The notes under the pieces were generated by a model. It did no database searches. It had not been told where the DNA came from and saw nothing but the letters and a program-made list of their open reading frames with translations. This document shows, piece after piece, positions 32,744 through 42,306 of a DNA stretch of 64,000 bases; the stretch's first letter is position 1, and every line of letters begins with the position of its first letter. This DNA is from Pseudoduganella plicata. Lineage in GTDB: Bacteria > Pseudomonadota > Gammaproteobacteria > Burkholderiales > Burkholderiaceae_D. A program made the translations under genes and the position numbers. The stretch is taken from positions 2,480,001 through 2,544,000 of the forward strand of contig NZ_CP038026.1 in the NCBI RefSeq assembly GCF_004421005.1, read 5' to 3'.

Positions 32744-34415
32744 TGCGATCCGGAGTTATTGAGTGAGACTTTGGCCATGCCCGTTTCGGCGTTCTGCGCC
32801 GGCACGGCGGGAACGTGGGTCGTGATGCGCTGCCAGAGCTGGTGCGAAATCATCCAGACCAGCGTGCCGACGGCCACCAGGGAGATCAGCAGGAAGACAT
32901 CGTTGTAGGCGAGGATGTTGGCCTCGCGCGTGGCGGCAGCGCCCAGCGACGCGACGCCCTGGGCATTGCGCAGCGCCGGGTCCATCAGCGTGCCGCCCAG
33001 TGCGGCGCCGCTGCTCTGGATGCGCGCAGCCACCTGCGGGTCCAGCAATGTCAGGTGCTCGACCAGCTGGCTCGAATGGAATTTCTCGCGCATCACCTGC
33101 ACCGTGCCGACGATCGCCGAGCCGAGCAGGCCGCCCAGATTCTGCGTCATCGAAAACATCACGGAAAAGCTGATCAGGTTTTTCGGCTGCGCGATGATGG
33201 CGCCGAAGCCGGAGACGAAGACGGGGCCGATAAAGAAGGTGCCGGCAAACGCCAGCAGAAATTGGCTCAGGTACATCTGCGCCGGCCGTGTCACGTTGCT
33301 CGCGTGCGAGTCGAGCCACGCGCCCACGGCCATCAGCGCGAGCGAGAACATCAGCGAGACCTGGATGCGGGCCGGCGAGATGGTCAGCGCGCTGGCGGCC
33401 ATGCCGGCGACGCTGGCAACCAGCGTGACGGCCCACAGGTCGAACATCTGGTCGTTCTGCAGGCCAAGCGCGTTGAGGAAGCCGACGGTGCCCGTGGCCT
33501 CCGACTGCACGATGCGGATCAATACCACCGACAATGCAAGCCGCACCATATTGGCCGTGGTCAGCCAGCGGATATTGAGCAGCGGGTTCTTGCGGTTATG
33601 TTCGATCGCGACGGCGGCCGTGACGAGCACGATCGAGCCGACCAGGCACCAGCCGATCCATGGCGCCTCGAACCACCAGACGGTGCGGCCAAGCGCCAGC
33701 GCGGCGCACAGCAGCGCGACGCCGGGTGCGAACAGGGCGAACGTGAGGAAGTCGAGCTTCTCGAACGCGCGGATGCGGTCGCCCGGCGGGAGCTTGAGCA
33801 GCAGCACGCAGCCCAGCGACAGCAGCGACAGGCCCAGCTCGAACGAATACAGGCCGCGCCATTCCGCGATCTCCAGCAGCTCGGTGGAGAACAGCCGGGC
33901 GATCGGCAGCGCCAGCTGGGAAAAACCGATGCCCAGCACGACGCCCTTCAGCCGGTGCTGGGCCGGAAAGCCCTGCAGCGTGTAATAGAGCCCCAGCGTT
34001 GTCAGCGCACCGGCGCAGATGCCGCTGGCCAGGCGGACGGCGATCGCCGAGCCGAGATCGTGCACGAACAGGTGCGCCAGCGTCGTCAGTGCGTACAGCA
34101 CGAGGAACAGTTCCGTGAACAGGCGCAGGCCATACTGCTGGCGGAATTTCACCAGCAGCAGATTCATCGACACATTGCCCATCACGTAGGCGGCCGGCAG
34201 CCACTGGATCTCGGACGCGTAGACGCCCAGCGAGCCTTGCGCGTAAGTGAGGTTGACGGTGACGAGCGCGTTGCCCAATCCCCCGTCAGCGCGACGATGA
34301 AACCGACCAGCAGATAGGCGATGCGCCGCGGCGTCGAGTGCAGCGGCGAGGACGGAGAGCCCGGCAGCATCGGCTTTTCATGCGGCTTCCAGGTCTGGGG
34401 AGCATATACATCCAT
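32740..34415 (-). pseudogene. EmrB-type MFS transporter (DHA2, 14 TM), frameshifted near the N-terminus
   Basis: The intact protein should start at ATG 34415 (MDVYAPQTWKPHEKPMLPG) and continue RIAYLLVGFIVALTG. There the frame breaks at a five-G run (34280-34284). One more G would give ALTGGLGNALVTVNLTY, the normal TM1 of DHA2 pumps, and the remaining 512 residues are intact (WLPAAYVMGNVSMNLLLVKF, LASGICAGALTTLGLYY, many TM helices). As read, only a fragment starting at TTG 34278 without the first helix could be made. It is the first gene of the operon with the HlyD-type adaptor and outer-membrane lipoprotein. Confidence 0.85.
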
Positions 34416-34471
34416 GCGATACCTGATTTCTTGTTTTTCTTTGCGTGTGCCCTGATAACGTCGAGCATAGC

Positions 34472-34499
34472 ACCGGGCCGCCCGTTCGGGCGGCCCGGT
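34472..34499. terminator. Strong GC hairpin between katE and the MFS operon
   Basis: CCGGGCCGCCCG (34473-34484) and its exact complement (34487-34498) with a two-base loop. It lies about 54 bases past the katE stop (katE is read on the minus strand) and upstream of the MFS gene start, so it can separate the two transcripts. No T run follows, so its function as an intrinsic terminator is likely but not certain. Confidence 0.65.
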
Positions 34500-34552
34500 T
34501 GAACATCGCGCGTGCGGCGCGCCTTACGGCAGAGCCGCAGTTGCCACTTGCG

Positions 34553-36970
34553 TCAGACCAGCGGCGGATCGGTCTCGCGCTGGAACACGCGATGCCCGGC
34601 CAGCACCTGCTTGAACGCCGTCAGCGCCGCCGGCACGTCGTTCGGCTCGGCGCCGATGATGCCCGGGTCGGGCGTGCCGTCCGGCAGGTTGGACGGAATG
34701 TCGGCCTTGGCCAGCAGCTGGGCACCCGCATCCACCACCATGATCGGCTTGCAGTGGCGGTATTGCAGGCGCACGAATTCCAGCGCATTGGCGTCCTTCG
34801 ACAGCGCCTGCGCGGCCTGCTCGCCTGGCGGCACGATCATCGCGTCGTAGATGACGGACGGACCCGCCTCCAGCGTGATTTCCACGTCCAGCGTGCCACC
34901 GTTGCAGCCTGCTACCTTGCCCAGCTTGCTGCCGACAATGCGTGGCACGGCGCCGTCGGCCAGCAGCGACGCGTAGATCGAGCGCGCGGCTTCGACGTCG
35001 CTGCCATTGGCCACCAGGATGGCGACGCGGCGCGTGTGGATGCCCGTGCGGCCCGGCCGCGCGAACAGCGACAGCGCCGACGACGGCGGATACTCCGGCA
35101 GCGGGCGCGTGGTCGCCAGCGGCTGCGGCGGCGGCACCTCCATGCCCAGGCCATCGGCCACGGCGGCGGCCAGCGCCGCATCGACATTGACCAGCATCGA
35201 CAGCATGCGCTCGCGGATCGCCGGCACCGTCACGCGGGTCAGCTCGAAACGGAAGCCGCCGATGATGTGGTGCTTCTCGACCGGCGTCTGGCTCTGCCAG
35301 AACAGGCGCGCCTGCGAATAATGGTCGGCGAACAGCGCCGGCTTGCCGCGCACCTTGTCCTCCGTGATCGGCTGCGGGAAGCTCGTGAAGCCCGTCATTT
35401 TCCCGCCCTGGAACGGGCAGCCGCCCGCCAGCGAATTGGGCTCGTACGACACGCGCCCGCGGTTGATCGTCTGGCGGTGCATGCCGTCGCGCTGGTTGTT
35501 GTGCACCTGGTTGACGGGCGCGTTGATGGGGATCTCGTGGAAGTTCGGGCCGCCCAGGCGGCTGATCTGCGTGTCCACATAGGAGTGGATGCGTCCCTGC
35601 AGCAGCGGATCGTTGGTAAAGTCGATGCCCGGCACGATGTGCGCGGTGCAGAATGCCACCTGTTCCGTCTCGGCGAAGAAATTGTCCGGGTTGCGGTTCA
35701 GGACCATCTTGCCGATCGGCTGCAGCGGCACCAGCTCTTCGGGCACGATCTTGGTGGCGTCCAGCACGTCGAACGGGAAGGTCTCGGCCTGCTGTTCGGT
35801 AAACACCTGGATCGCCAGTTCGTATTCGGGGAACTCGCCCGCCTCGATGGCCTCCCACAGGTCGCGCCGGTGGAAGTCGGGATCGGCGCCGCTGATCTTG
35901 ACGGCTTCGTCCCACACCAGCGAATGGGTGCCCTGCAGCGGTGTCCAGTGGAACTTGACGAACACCGAGTCGCCCACGGCATTCACCAGGCGGAAGGTAT
36001 GCACGCCGAAGCCCTGCATCGTGCGGTAGCTGCGCGGGATCGCGCGGTCCGACATCGCCCACATCAGCATGTGCATCGATTCCGGCATCAGCGAGGTGAA
36101 GTCCCAGAACGTATCGTGCGCACTGGCCGCCTGCGGCATCGCATTGTGCGGCTCGGGCTTGACGGCATGGACGAGGTCCGGGAACTTCATCGCGTCCTGG
36201 ATGAAGAAGACGGGGATGTTGTTGCCGACCAGGTCCCAGTTGCCTTCGTCCGTATAGAACTTGACGGCAAAGCCGCGCACGTCGCGCGCGGTGTCGGTCG
36301 AGCCACGCTCGCCGGCCACCGTCGAGAAGCGCACAAACACGGGCGTCTTCTTGCCCGGTGCGGAGAAGATGTTCGCGCGGGTCAGCGCGGACAGGTCCTG
36401 GTAGCTCTCGAAATAGCCGTGTGCCGCGGAGCCGCGCGCATGCACCACGCGCTCGGGAATGCGCTCATGGTCGAAGTGCGTGATCTTCTCGCGCAGGATG
36501 AAGTCTTCCATCAGCGTAGGGCCGCGCAGGCCCGCGCGCAGCGAGTTCTGGTTGTCCGCGATGGGCACGCCCTGGTTCGTCGTCAGTACGCGCTCGGAGG
36601 AGTCGGCGCGCACGCGGTCCAGCGGTGCGTTGGTATTGTTGACGCCGATGGGCGGCTGGCCGGAGCCCGTCTTGGGCGACGCGATGTTCTCGACGGCCGT
36701 GCTGGCGGTCACGATATCGCTGGCGGGTTTGGCTGTCTGCCCTGGCTGCGGGTCGCGGGCGGCATCGCCGTACTCGCCCGGCTTGTTGACGTTGTAATCG
36801 ATCTCGTCGGCAAGAATCATGCCGCCGGCCTGCTTTTCCAGCAGCACGTCGCCCTGCGGATTGTTATTGCCCAGCGAGGCGGGCGGAGCGGAGTCGGACG
36901 GACCCGCGACAGTGCTCAGAATGGAACCGGCGCCATCGACGCCAGGATTGCTGTTGTTTTTATTGGACAT
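34553..36970 (-). CDS. katE: Large-subunit (clade 2) monofunctional catalase HPII
   Basis: 805 residues from [10 protein letters not shown]; an upstream in-frame start would run through the hairpin region. The heme pocket residues are present: the distal His in [15 protein letters not shown] (near 176), Asn in [15 protein letters not shown], and the proximal Tyr (near 464) in [18 protein letters not shown]-terminal DJ-1/PfpI-like flavodoxin domain ([20 protein letters not shown]) marks the large-subunit type. The N-terminal extension of about 110 residues is Asn/Gly/Pro-rich. It breaks down hydrogen peroxide in the cytoplasm, usually in stationary phase. An LEA-like stress gene lies upstream. 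Confidence 0.95.
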   Translation of the reverse strand: MSNKNNSNPGVDGAGSILSTVAGPSDSAPPASLGNNNPQGDVLLEKQAGGMILADEIDYNVNKPGEYGDAARDPQPGQTAKPASDIVTASTAVENIASPKTGSGQPPIGVNNTNAPLDRVRADSSERVLTTNQGVPIADNQNSLRAGLRGPTLMEDFILREKITHFDHERIPERVVHARGSAAHGYFESYQDLSALTRANIFSAPGKKTPVFVRFSTVAGERGSTDTARDVRGFAVKFYTDEGNWDLVGNNIPVFFIQDAMKFPDLVHAVKPEPHNAMPQAASAHDTFWDFTSLMPESMHMLMWAMSDRAIPRSYRTMQGFGVHTFRLVNAVGDSVFVKFHWTPLQGTHSLVWDEAVKISGADPDFHRRDLWEAIEAGEFPEYELAIQVFTEQQAETFPFDVLDATKIVPEELVPLQPIGKMVLNRNPDNFFAETEQVAFCTAHIVPGIDFTNDPLLQGRIHSYVDTQISRLGGPNFHEIPINAPVNQVHNNQRDGMHRQTINRGRVSYEPNSLAGGCPFQGGKMTGFTSFPQPITEDKVRGKPALFADHYSQARLFWQSQTPVEKHHIIGGFRFELTRVTVPAIRERMLSMLVNVDAALAAAVADGLGMEVPPPQPLATTRPLPEYPPSSALSLFARPGRTGIHTRRVAILVANGSDVEAARSIYASLLADGAVPRIVGSKLGKVAGCNGGTLDVEITLEAGPSVIYDAMIVPPGEQAAQALSKDANALEFVRLQYRHCKPIMVVDAGAQLLAKADIPSNLPDGTPDPGIIGAEPNDVPAALTAFKQVLAGHRVFQRETDPPLV

Positions 36971-37011
36971 GAACTCTCGTATGGATGAACATCGAAAAAG
37001 CGGACATGCCG

Positions 37012-37048
37012 ATGCCCGGCCTCGCTCCGAAGAACGAGGGCCGGGCAT
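37012..37048. terminator. Hairpin behind the LEA-like gene
   Basis: ATGCCCGGCCTCG (37012-37024) pairs with CGAGGGCCGGGCAT (37035-37048) with one bulged G. It lies between the stop of the LEA-like gene and the katE start, both read on the minus strand. No T run follows. Confidence 0.5.
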
Positions 37049-37083
37049 GGCATTACGGCAAGTGCCCGCGGGGCGTGACGCGA

Positions 37084-37572
37084 TCAGTGGCGGCGCGAAC
37101 CCAGCAGCTTCGACACGGCATAGCCGGCGGCCATCGCCACCAGCACGGACATGCCCGGGCTGCTGCGCACGTAGCTGCGGCCCGTTTCGGCCAGGCGCTG
37201 GTAAGCCACGTTCAGGTCAGCGGCCTTCTGGCCCAGCGTATCGGACATCGAGTTGACGTTGTCGGACACCGTGTCGACGGTATCGTGCGCCTTGCTGACG
37301 ATGCGGTCGGCGGCAGCCGGCACTTTCTCGGCCAGCTTGTCGACGGTGCTGTGCACCGAAGCGGCAGCCTTCTCGGCCTTTTCAGCCGTCGGTTTGACCT
37401 GCTCGGCTACTTTGTCCACAGTCGAATGAACGGCGGCGGCAGCCTTGTCGGCTGTTGGCTTGGCCTGGTCGGCCAGCTTGTCGATCTTGTCGTGTGCGTC
37501 GTTGCGGGTGGTATTGCCGATCGGCGTGACGGTGCCGGTTGCGGTGGTGGTCTTGTCCTGGTTCGTGTCCAT
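37084..37572 (-). CDS. LEA-like/ElaB-type helical repeat protein with C-terminal anchor
   Basis: 162 residues from MDTNQDKTTTATG, with AAGGA upstream. Residues 30-130 are a run of amphipathic helical repeats built on VHSTVDKxAEKV and KPTADKA/KPTAEKA units, as in LEA-like and apolipophorin-like stress proteins. The C-terminus (SSPGMSVLVAMAAGYAVSKLLGSRRH) is a membrane segment with a basic end, as in ElaB/YqjD inner-membrane ribosome-anchoring proteins. It lies upstream of katE and is probably part of the same general-stress response. Its function is inferred from these features only. Confidence 0.75.
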   Translation of the reverse strand: MDTNQDKTTTATGTVTPIGNTTRNDAHDKIDKLADQAKPTADKAAAAVHSTVDKVAEQVKPTAEKAEKAAASVHSTVDKLAEKVPAAADRIVSKAHDTVDTVSDNVNSMSDTLGQKAADLNVAYQRLAETGRSYVRSSPGMSVLVAMAAGYAVSKLLGSRRH

Positions 37573-37742
37573 GATCGATATCCTTTTGTCTGCGTTGGTC
37601 AATACGAGCTTGCAGGGATAACAATAGGCGCATTGACAATGTGTCACCGTGCGGGAACTAACAAAGAAGGCAGCACCGTTGCGCGCACCACCGACGGGTT
37701 TGGACAGCCGGTGCATACTGGCGCCGTTCAAAGGAGGATTCC

Positions 37743-39167
37743 ATGCTGCCCATCCAACCCATCGGCGAACGTTCCGCCGTTACCCAGGTGTACAGCGCGG
37801 CCGGCACGACCGCGACCAGCGCGCCCTTGCCGCCCGGCGTTGCCGTCGACATCTCGCCGTTCGGCCAAGTGCTGGGCACTCTGGCACTGGCGCAGCGGCG
37901 CCTGGAGGAGCTGGCCGCCAGCGGCGCCGATGTCAACGCCGACGTCGCCCAGCTGGGCGTTGCCGCCAGCGAGCTGACGGAAGCGTTCAACCTGGGACGC
38001 GGCCTGCCGCTGCCGGGCCAGGCCGCGCTGCCCGACCGGCTGACGGCCGCTCTTGCAGCCCAACAGGAAACGCTGGCCCAAGCGGGCATCGCCGTTGCCG
38101 GCGACGGCCGCCTGGCGGTCGACGGCGGCCGGCTGCTGGCGGCATTCGGCAGTAATCGCCAGGCTACGCTTGCGACATTGACGCAGGCAGCGGCGCGCTT
38201 TGCCGCAGCGGGTGAGACGCCTGCGCCGGCGGCGCGGCAGCAAGCGCCGGCCGCCACGCAGGACGAGACGCCGCCTGCCGCCATCCCCCCGCTCCCCCCG
38301 GGGCCGGCGATGGAACGGGATGCCGCTGCCCTGGCGGCGCCGAACGCCGCAGCGGCTGCGGCCACGGAAGCGGCGGCACGCGGCGTCGGGGACGTCACCG
38401 AACCGGCGCAGCGCCAGCAGACCATGCCGGCAGAGGTGGCGCGCGCCGATGTGCGGCGCCAGCCCACCGTCCAGGCAGAAGACGCGCGCGCCGCTGCGCA
38501 GCGGCTGGCCGACCTGCAGGTGAGCGCCAGTCTTGCCGAAGCCAGTCAGGCCACGCTGACGCGCGACGCCCGCCAGGCGGCCTACCGCCTCGAGGTGGCG
38601 CGCGAAGTCGCCGGCGTGCAGGCGGCCGTACAGGAAGATGTCGCCACGCAGGACCAGCGGCTGGCCGAAGTCCGCGCGGCGGCGCTGCGCCAGCTGACCA
38701 GCAGCGCAGAGGAAGACCTGGCAGCACAGGCGCTGGCGGACCGGCTGGCGCGCCGGCGCGATGCAGCCGCGGCGATTGCGCTGACGCCCGAGGAACAGGA
38801 TGCGCAGGAGCGCCTGATGTCGGTACGCCAGGCCGCGGCCGGGATACACTCCTTGCCGCGGCAAGGATCAAGCCGGTCCACGGATGCCGCCATCGGCATC
38901 GACAGCGCCCCGCTGGCGAGCGCGGATGACGCGTCACGGGACAGGACCCAGGCCGCCGCAGCAGCCGGCAGACCGATGCCGCCAAACGCGGCCGACCCGG
39001 CACTGGCGGCGGCAATTGCCGCGCAGTGGCTGGCAGGCGGGGTGCCGGGTGGCGGCGGCGCCAGCGTCGCACCGCCGCCCCGCACTCAGCTGGTGTCGCC
39101 GGTGCGCCCAGTCGCCCGCGTGACCGCTGCGGAAGGCGGCGGCACGAAGCCCCGCGGCGGCGCCTGA
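37743..39167 (+). CDS. Ala-rich hypothetical protein with FliD-like segment
   Basis: 474 residues, preceded by a strong AAAGGAGG site. No signal peptide or membrane helix. Residues about 40-155 (LGTLALAQRRLEELAASGAD, then ETLAQAGIAVAGDGRLAVDG and NRQATLATLTQAAARF) resemble the C-terminal part of flagellar cap protein FliD, where GIxxxxDGxLxxD and LF-type helices recur. The centre is a charged coiled coil (about 215-355). The rest is Pro/Ala/Gly-rich and low complexity. No flagellar genes are nearby, so the likeness may be structural only. Function unknown. Confidence 0.68.
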   Translation: MLPIQPIGERSAVTQVYSAAGTTATSAPLPPGVAVDISPFGQVLGTLALAQRRLEELAASGADVNADVAQLGVAASELTEAFNLGRGLPLPGQAALPDRLTAALAAQQETLAQAGIAVAGDGRLAVDGGRLLAAFGSNRQATLATLTQAAARFAAAGETPAPAARQQAPAATQDETPPAAIPPLPPGPAMERDAAALAAPNAAAAAATEAAARGVGDVTEPAQRQQTMPAEVARADVRRQPTVQAEDARAAAQRLADLQVSASLAEASQATLTRDARQAAYRLEVAREVAGVQAAVQEDVATQDQRLAEVRAAALRQLTSSAEEDLAAQALADRLARRRDAAAAIALTPEEQDAQERLMSVRQAAAGIHSLPRQGSSRSTDAAIGIDSAPLASADDASRDRTQAAAAAGRPMPPNAADPALAAAIAAQWLAGGVPGGGGASVAPPPRTQLVSPVRPVARVTAAEGGGTKPRGGA

Positions 39168-39268
39168 CCCTGCCATTTTGCACTTGCCGCCGTGGCAAGA
39201 TCGTGGATAATCCCGTTGAGCTGAATGAACGCAGCGCAATAACGCAGCACATTACAACGGGAGACGCG

Positions 39269-40405
39269 ATGAAACAAAAACAACTGGCCGCCATGATGGC
39301 GCTGGCCGGCCTGACGGCTGTGGTGATGACGGACGCGACGGCGCAGGAGACAATCGTCCGGATCGGCCACAGCGGCCCGCTGTCCGGCGCGCAGGCGTTT
39401 TCCGGCAAGGACAATGAGAACGGCGCCCGTCTTGCCATCGAGGAGCTGAACGCAAAAGGCGTCACCGTTGGTGGCAAGAAAATCAAGCTCGAGCTGGTGT
39501 CCGAGGACGACCAGGGCGACCCGAAGGCCGGCGTGTCGGTCGCGCAGAAGCTGGCGGACGGCGGCGTCAAATACGTGGTCGGACCGTACAACTCCGGTGT
39601 CGCCATTCCGGCCGCCCGCGTCTACAGCAATGCCGGCGTGGTCGTGGCCAGCGTCGCCTCCAATCCGAAACTGACGCAGCAGGGCTATAAGAACCTGTTC
39701 CGCGTGAACGCCAGCGATACCCAGCTGGGATCGAAAATGGCGCTGTACGCGGCAAAGGAGCTGAAACTGAAGAACGTGGCCGTCATCGACGACCGCACCG
39801 CGTTCGGCCAGGGTCTCGCCGAGGAATTCAAGAAGCAGGCGCGCGCCTCCGGCATGACGGTCGCCGGCCACGAGTACACGACCGACAAATCGGTCGACTT
39901 CACGGCCATCCTGACCCGGTTGAAGTCGAAGAAGGTGGAGGCGATCTTCTTCGGCGGCTATGCGCCACAGGGCGGCCCGATGGCCCGCCAGATCCGCCAG
40001 CTGGGCCTGAACGCCAGGCTGCTGGGCGGCGACACGATCTGCACGGCGGAGATGGGCAAGCTGGGGGGCGACGCCGTTGGCGCCAACGTCCTGTGCTCGC
40101 AGGGCGGCGCCCTGCTCGACAAGGCGGCCAGCGGCCCGGCATTCAAGGCCAAGTTCAAGAAGCGCTTCAATGCCGATCCCGACGTCTACGCCGCTTCGTA
40201 TTACGACGCGGCCAACATGTTCGTGCAGGCGATGCAGCAGACGAACTCGATCGACGCCGGCAAAGTCGGTGCGGCGATCGCCGCGGGGAGCTACCAGGGC
40301 GTGGCGGGCACGTATGCGTTCGATGCGAAAGGCGACATGAAATCGTCGCCCGTGACGATCTTCACGTTCAAGGGCGGGCAGCCGGTGGCCATCACCAGCT
40401 TCTGA
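39269..40405 (+). CDS. LivK-type branched-chain amino acid ABC substrate-binding protein (orphan)
   Basis: 378 residues with a signal peptide (MKQKQLAAMMALAGLTAVVMTDATAQ). The mature part is a type I periplasmic binding protein: VRIGHSGPLSGAQAFSGKDN, LVSEDDQGDPKAGVSVAQKL, YVVGPYNSGVAIPAA and NLFRVNASDTQLG match Leu/Ile/Val-binding proteins. ACGGGAGACGCG precedes the ATG. The LivH, LivM, LivG and LivF genes are missing on both sides, so it either serves transporters encoded elsewhere or binds another ligand. Confidence 0.9.
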   Translation: MKQKQLAAMMALAGLTAVVMTDATAQETIVRIGHSGPLSGAQAFSGKDNENGARLAIEELNAKGVTVGGKKIKLELVSEDDQGDPKAGVSVAQKLADGGVKYVVGPYNSGVAIPAARVYSNAGVVVASVASNPKLTQQGYKNLFRVNASDTQLGSKMALYAAKELKLKNVAVIDDRTAFGQGLAEEFKKQARASGMTVAGHEYTTDKSVDFTAILTRLKSKKVEAIFFGGYAPQGGPMARQIRQLGLNARLLGGDTICTAEMGKLGGDAVGANVLCSQGGALLDKAASGPAFKAKFKKRFNADPDVYAASYYDAANMFVQAMQQTNSIDAGKVGAAIAAGSYQGVAGTYAFDAKGDMKSSPVTIFTFKGGQPVAITSF

Positions 40406-40420
40406 CGTCCGAGCCGGTCG

Positions 40421-40450
40421 CCTGTCTCAGGGTGCATACCCTGTGACAGG
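40421..40450. repeat. Palindrome CCTGTC...GACAGG (family member F)
   Basis: CCTGTCTCAGGGT (40421-40433) and ACCCTGTGACAGG (40438-40450) pair with one mismatch around GCAT. It lies just past the stop of the LivK-type gene, in the same position as the other palindromes of this family. Confidence 0.65.
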
Positions 40451-40523
40451 TGCCTGTGCCCGACCTGCCGGCTGGAGCACCGGAGCACGCGCGGGAGGCC
40501 GGCGTCGCCCCAGAGGACAAAAA

Positions 40524-41726
40524 TCAGGCCGCGGCGCGGCGGGCGTGCAGCGTTGCGCTGTCGCGGCCAAAGAACTCGACGGATTTGACGTTATTGCGGC
40601 CGCTGCTCTTGGCGGCATACAGCAGCCGGTCGGCCGTGTCGACCAGCAGCTCCTGGGCGAAGCGCTGCTCGACCAGCGCGAAGTCAACCGCCGTGACGCC
40701 GAAGCTGGCCGTCACGCCCACGATCGTGTCCGGCGCCACTTCGGTGCCGGAGCTGATCAGCGCCGTGCGCATCCGCTCGGCCAGCTGCACGGCGCCCGTC
40801 AGGTCCGTTTCCGGCAGCACGATCAGGAACTCCTCGCCACCGTAGCGGATCACGCTGTCGACGCTTTCGCGCGTCATGGAGCGCAGCAGGTTGGCAAACG
40901 TGATCAGCACCGCGTCGCCGGCCGGGTGGCCGTAGGTATCGTTGACGGACTTGAAGTGGTCGATGTCGCAGATGACGACCGCCAGGCTCAGTTTGAAGCG
41001 GCGCGCCCGCGACAGTTCCATGTTCAGCAGTTCCTGCTGCAGGTAGCGACGGTTATGGCAGCCCGTCAGCGGATCACGCTCGGACAGGTTCTTCAGGAAC
41101 GACTGCACGCGGAACTCTTCACGCCGGATCAGCGCGTAGCGATGCGCGGCCATGCACCCAAACCCGTTCGACAGCACCAGCAGCATGATCATCGTCAGCT
41201 GCTCGGTGCCCGACAGCCTGCCCTGATAGATCACAATCCCGACGAACACGCTGGTCGAGATCACGCCGATCGGCACCGCATAGGCCACGCGGTTCGGGAT
41301 ATAGATATACACGACCAGCGCCATGATCGACATCGCCATCGCATGCCACGGTGTCTCGGTGGGCCGGTAGATCACCACCAGCATGAATGCGGCCATGCCG
41401 ATAATCTCGGTAATGCTCGCCCCCAGCCAGATGCGGCGCACGGAATGGGGATACCAGTACGTCATCAGGCAGCTGATCAGCGCGCTGACGGCAACGGCAA
41501 CGCGGCCCAGGAACAGGATCAGCGCGTCGTTGCCCGGGCCCAGCGCCATGATGTCGGTAATGGCGAAGGCGACATAGAACGTGGCACAGAACAGCAGCGC
41601 CAGACGCACTTGGGCTTGGGTTCGCGGCAACTGGTGGCGGTTGAAGTGAGACTCGACCGTACGGTCGGAGAACTCGGCACGCAAGCGCCGTATGTTGTAT
41701 GCCGCATCGTTGACCAGGGGTGGCAA
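40524..41726 (-). CDS. Membrane diguanylate cyclase
   Basis: 400 residues using TTG 41726 as start, because AAGGAGG lies four bases upstream; the ATG at 41780 has no such site. Six membrane helices span about residues 50-205 (LLFCATFYVAFAITDIMAL to LTMIMLLVLSNGFGCMAAHR), a MASE-like sensor. A GGDEF domain follows with DPLTGCHNRRYL, DIDHFKSVNDTYGH and active site RYGGEEF near residue 297. It converts two GTP to c-di-GMP. At the inhibitory I-site position (RxxD) the sequence is ESVD, so product inhibition may be weak. Confidence 0.92.
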   Translation of the reverse strand: MPPLVNDAAYNIRRLRAEFSDRTVESHFNRHQLPRTQAQVRLALLFCATFYVAFAITDIMALGPGNDALILFLGRVAVAVSALISCLMTYWYPHSVRRIWLGASITEIIGMAAFMLVVIYRPTETPWHAMAMSIMALVVYIYIPNRVAYAVPIGVISTSVFVGIVIYQGRLSGTEQLTMIMLLVLSNGFGCMAAHRYALIRREEFRVQSFLKNLSERDPLTGCHNRRYLQQELLNMELSRARRFKLSLAVVICDIDHFKSVNDTYGHPAGDAVLITFANLLRSMTRESVDSVIRYGGEEFLIVLPETDLTGAVQLAERMRTALISSGTEVAPDTIVGVTASFGVTAVDFALVEQRFAQELLVDTADRLLYAAKSSGRNNVKSVEFFGRDSATLHARRAAA

Positions 41727-41730
41727 CGCG

Positions 41731-41737
41731 CCTCCTT
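41731..41737 (-). promoter_or_regulatory. Shine-Dalgarno AAGGAGG that selects a TTG start
   Basis: Near-perfect anti-16S complement, four bases ahead of TTG 41726. It decides the start of the diguanylate cyclase 18 codons inside the longest reading frame. Confidence 0.75.
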
Positions 41738-42004
41738 GTGTTTCGGGATGTCCGCGCCAATGCGGACAAATGGCTGCCATTGTAATACTACTTACCCTCC
41801 ATAATCACACTGAAAGTCACCTGATCGATGTTTTTTTGGCTTGGAACAACGATGGTGGATGGACAGCGAATGACTGTCGTGGCGTGGCATGCCGGCGCAT
41901 CACTGCGGGTGCGGACAGCCACCTTCGCGAAGGGTGCGGAACGCTGGGAAACGTCTGCCGCCAGGGGGCCAAGTGCAATGCCGCAGTTGCCGCCCAGAAT
42001 GCAA

Positions 42005-42031
42005 AAAGGGCCACCCAACTGGGTGGCCCTT
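42005..42031 (-). terminator. Terminator of the tRNA-Thr gene
   Basis: AAGGGCCACCC (42006-42016) and GGGTGGCCCTT (42021-42031) form a perfect stem with a four-base loop. A run of As on the plus strand (42003-42007) gives Ts at the end of the minus-strand transcript, just behind the tRNA 3' end. Confidence 0.9.
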
Positions 42032-42041
42032 CTCACTTTTC

Positions 42042-42117
42042 TGGTGCCGCTGACCGGAATCGAACTGGTGACCTTCGCATTACGAATGCGCTGCTCTACC
42101 GACTGAGCTACAGCGGC
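42042..42117 (-). tRNA. tRNA-Thr, anticodon CGT
   Basis: A 76-base cloverleaf read on the minus strand. Acceptor GCCGCTG pairs with CAGCGGC, followed by A and an encoded CCA. The D arm has TAGCTCAGTCGGTAGAGCA. The anticodon loop TTCGTAA puts CGT at positions 34-36 (42082-42084), reading ACG. The T loop is GTTCGATTC. It decodes threonine codon ACG and wobbles with none of the others, so other Thr tRNAs must exist elsewhere. Confidence 0.97.
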
Positions 42118-42306
42118 TAAACCTTGAAATCTGTCTAGCTTTACTTCGTTTCGATCAGTGCTGCATCGAAAGAGGCCACATTTTAGCAACTGTTCTTGCG
42201 GTTGACTAGGGTATCTTTCGATTTTTTTTCAACCGCACAAGGATACGATCGGGTTTCCATCGCAAACCCGCATGAATCCTTGTGCTCGGCAGTACGAAGT
42301 TTGGCC

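Noticed and set aside
41817..42189. Short frames across the tRNA-Thr region
   Set aside because: They read through the tRNA and its terminator; the RNA gene explains the sequence.
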